Positions 63,845-64,000 of a stretch of 64,000 bases of DNA are shown piece after piece. The stretch covers positions 434,001 through 498,000 of the forward strand of contig JAKZHN010000004.1 of NCBI GenBank assembly GCA_037179335.1, in the 5' to 3' direction. Both the position numbers and the translations under genes were made by a program. Origin of the DNA: Cyclaneusma minus (lineage: Eukaryota; Ascomycota; Leotiomycetes; Marthamycetales; Marthamycetaceae). The notes beneath the pieces are model-generated. The model made no database searches. It saw only the letters and a list, made by a program, of their open reading frames with translations, and was not told the DNA's origin. Positions within the stretch are counted from its first letter, which is position 1. Each line of letters starts with the position of its first letter.

Positions 63845-64000
63845 ATGTCTCCCAACAAGCCCGCGAACGCGGGCTCTCCGAACAAAAGCCCCAAGTCCGC
63901 GAAAGGCAAAATCAGCAAAGGGAGTCCTAAGAAGGGTGGGCAGCGGGGATTGAAGAAAACGATTCAAGCATTGGAAAAGAATGGGATTCTCCCTATTGCT
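63845..64000 (+). CDS. DUF6590-like family-2 protein, copy 4 (cut by window end)
   Basis: The first 52 codons of an open frame starting at an ATG: MSPNKPANAGSPNKSPKS, then lysine- and glycine-rich sequence. It resembles the basic start of copy 3 (PKKPSAPKKPGSPSKGK). Promoter similarity and position strongly suggest a fourth member of the tandem family, but the conserved core lies beyond the window, so this is inferred. Confidence 0.6.
   Translation, partial: MSPNKPANAGSPNKSPKSAKGKISKGSPKKGGQRGLKKTIQALEKNGILPIA

Noticed and set aside
1..64000. CRISPR arrays, bacterial operons, insertion sequences or a prophage
   Set aside because: No regularly spaced direct repeats, ribosome binding sites or prokaryotic mobile genes were seen; introns and gene content are those of a fungal nucleus.
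9850..64000. A secondary-metabolite cluster around the oxygenase, dehydrogenase and transporters
   Set aside because: These genes are scattered among housekeeping genes and no backbone synthase (PKS, NRPS or terpene cyclase) is present in the window.

Overview
The window looks like nuclear DNA of a filamentous ascomycete (Pezizomycotina). The evidence is short GT-AG introns of about 47-115 bases with CTAAC/CTGAC-type branch sites, intron-containing tRNAs, a SepA/Bni1-type formin, a Mediator Med6, a DEAH-box helicase of the Ecm16/Dhr1 type, several fungal transporters, and C-to-T decay at CpA that resembles repeat-induced point mutation (RIP). A leotiomycete is my guess from the overall flavour; the sequence alone does not prove it.

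Layout. 1-7.5 kb is gene-poor and partly AT-rich. It holds one small secreted protein gene with 12 cysteines, a dispersed inverted repeat pair and microsatellites. 7.5-16 kb carries a RING protein, a single-pass membrane protein and a 1776-residue formin. 16-31.5 kb is a plastic accessory region: an intron-containing tRNA-Gly with decayed copies beside it, a tandem duplication of a fungal N-terminal module, a pseudogene with one premature stop, a nearly perfect 288-bp inverted repeat, and a minus-strand array of six copies of a protein family I do not recognise. Two of those copies look intact (21.4-22.8 kb and 28.6-29.9 kb) and four are broken or truncated, with repeated promoter-side blocks.

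32.4-56 kb is conserved, gene-dense housekeeping DNA: a 2-oxoglutarate oxygenase, tRNA-Ala(CGC), a proteasome-assembly chaperone 3-like protein, the ribosome-biogenesis helicase, an ankyrin protein, an MFS sugar transporter, a peroxisomal enoyl-CoA isomerase, PET100, a TACO1/YebC-like mitochondrial protein, a seven-exon short-chain dehydrogenase, an NCS1 permease, an MMtag-domain SR-like protein and MED6. For the multi-exon genes I traced the splice sites base by base, and the exon sums stay in frame.

57.8-64 kb is a second lineage-type expansion: four consecutive plus-strand paralogues, the last cut by the window end, sharing a domain that resembles the fungal DUF6590 fold. At least two of them carry duplicated promoter sequence. 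The two family arrays (21-30 kb and 58-64 kb), the inverted repeat and the cysteine-rich secreted protein are the least explained parts of the window.
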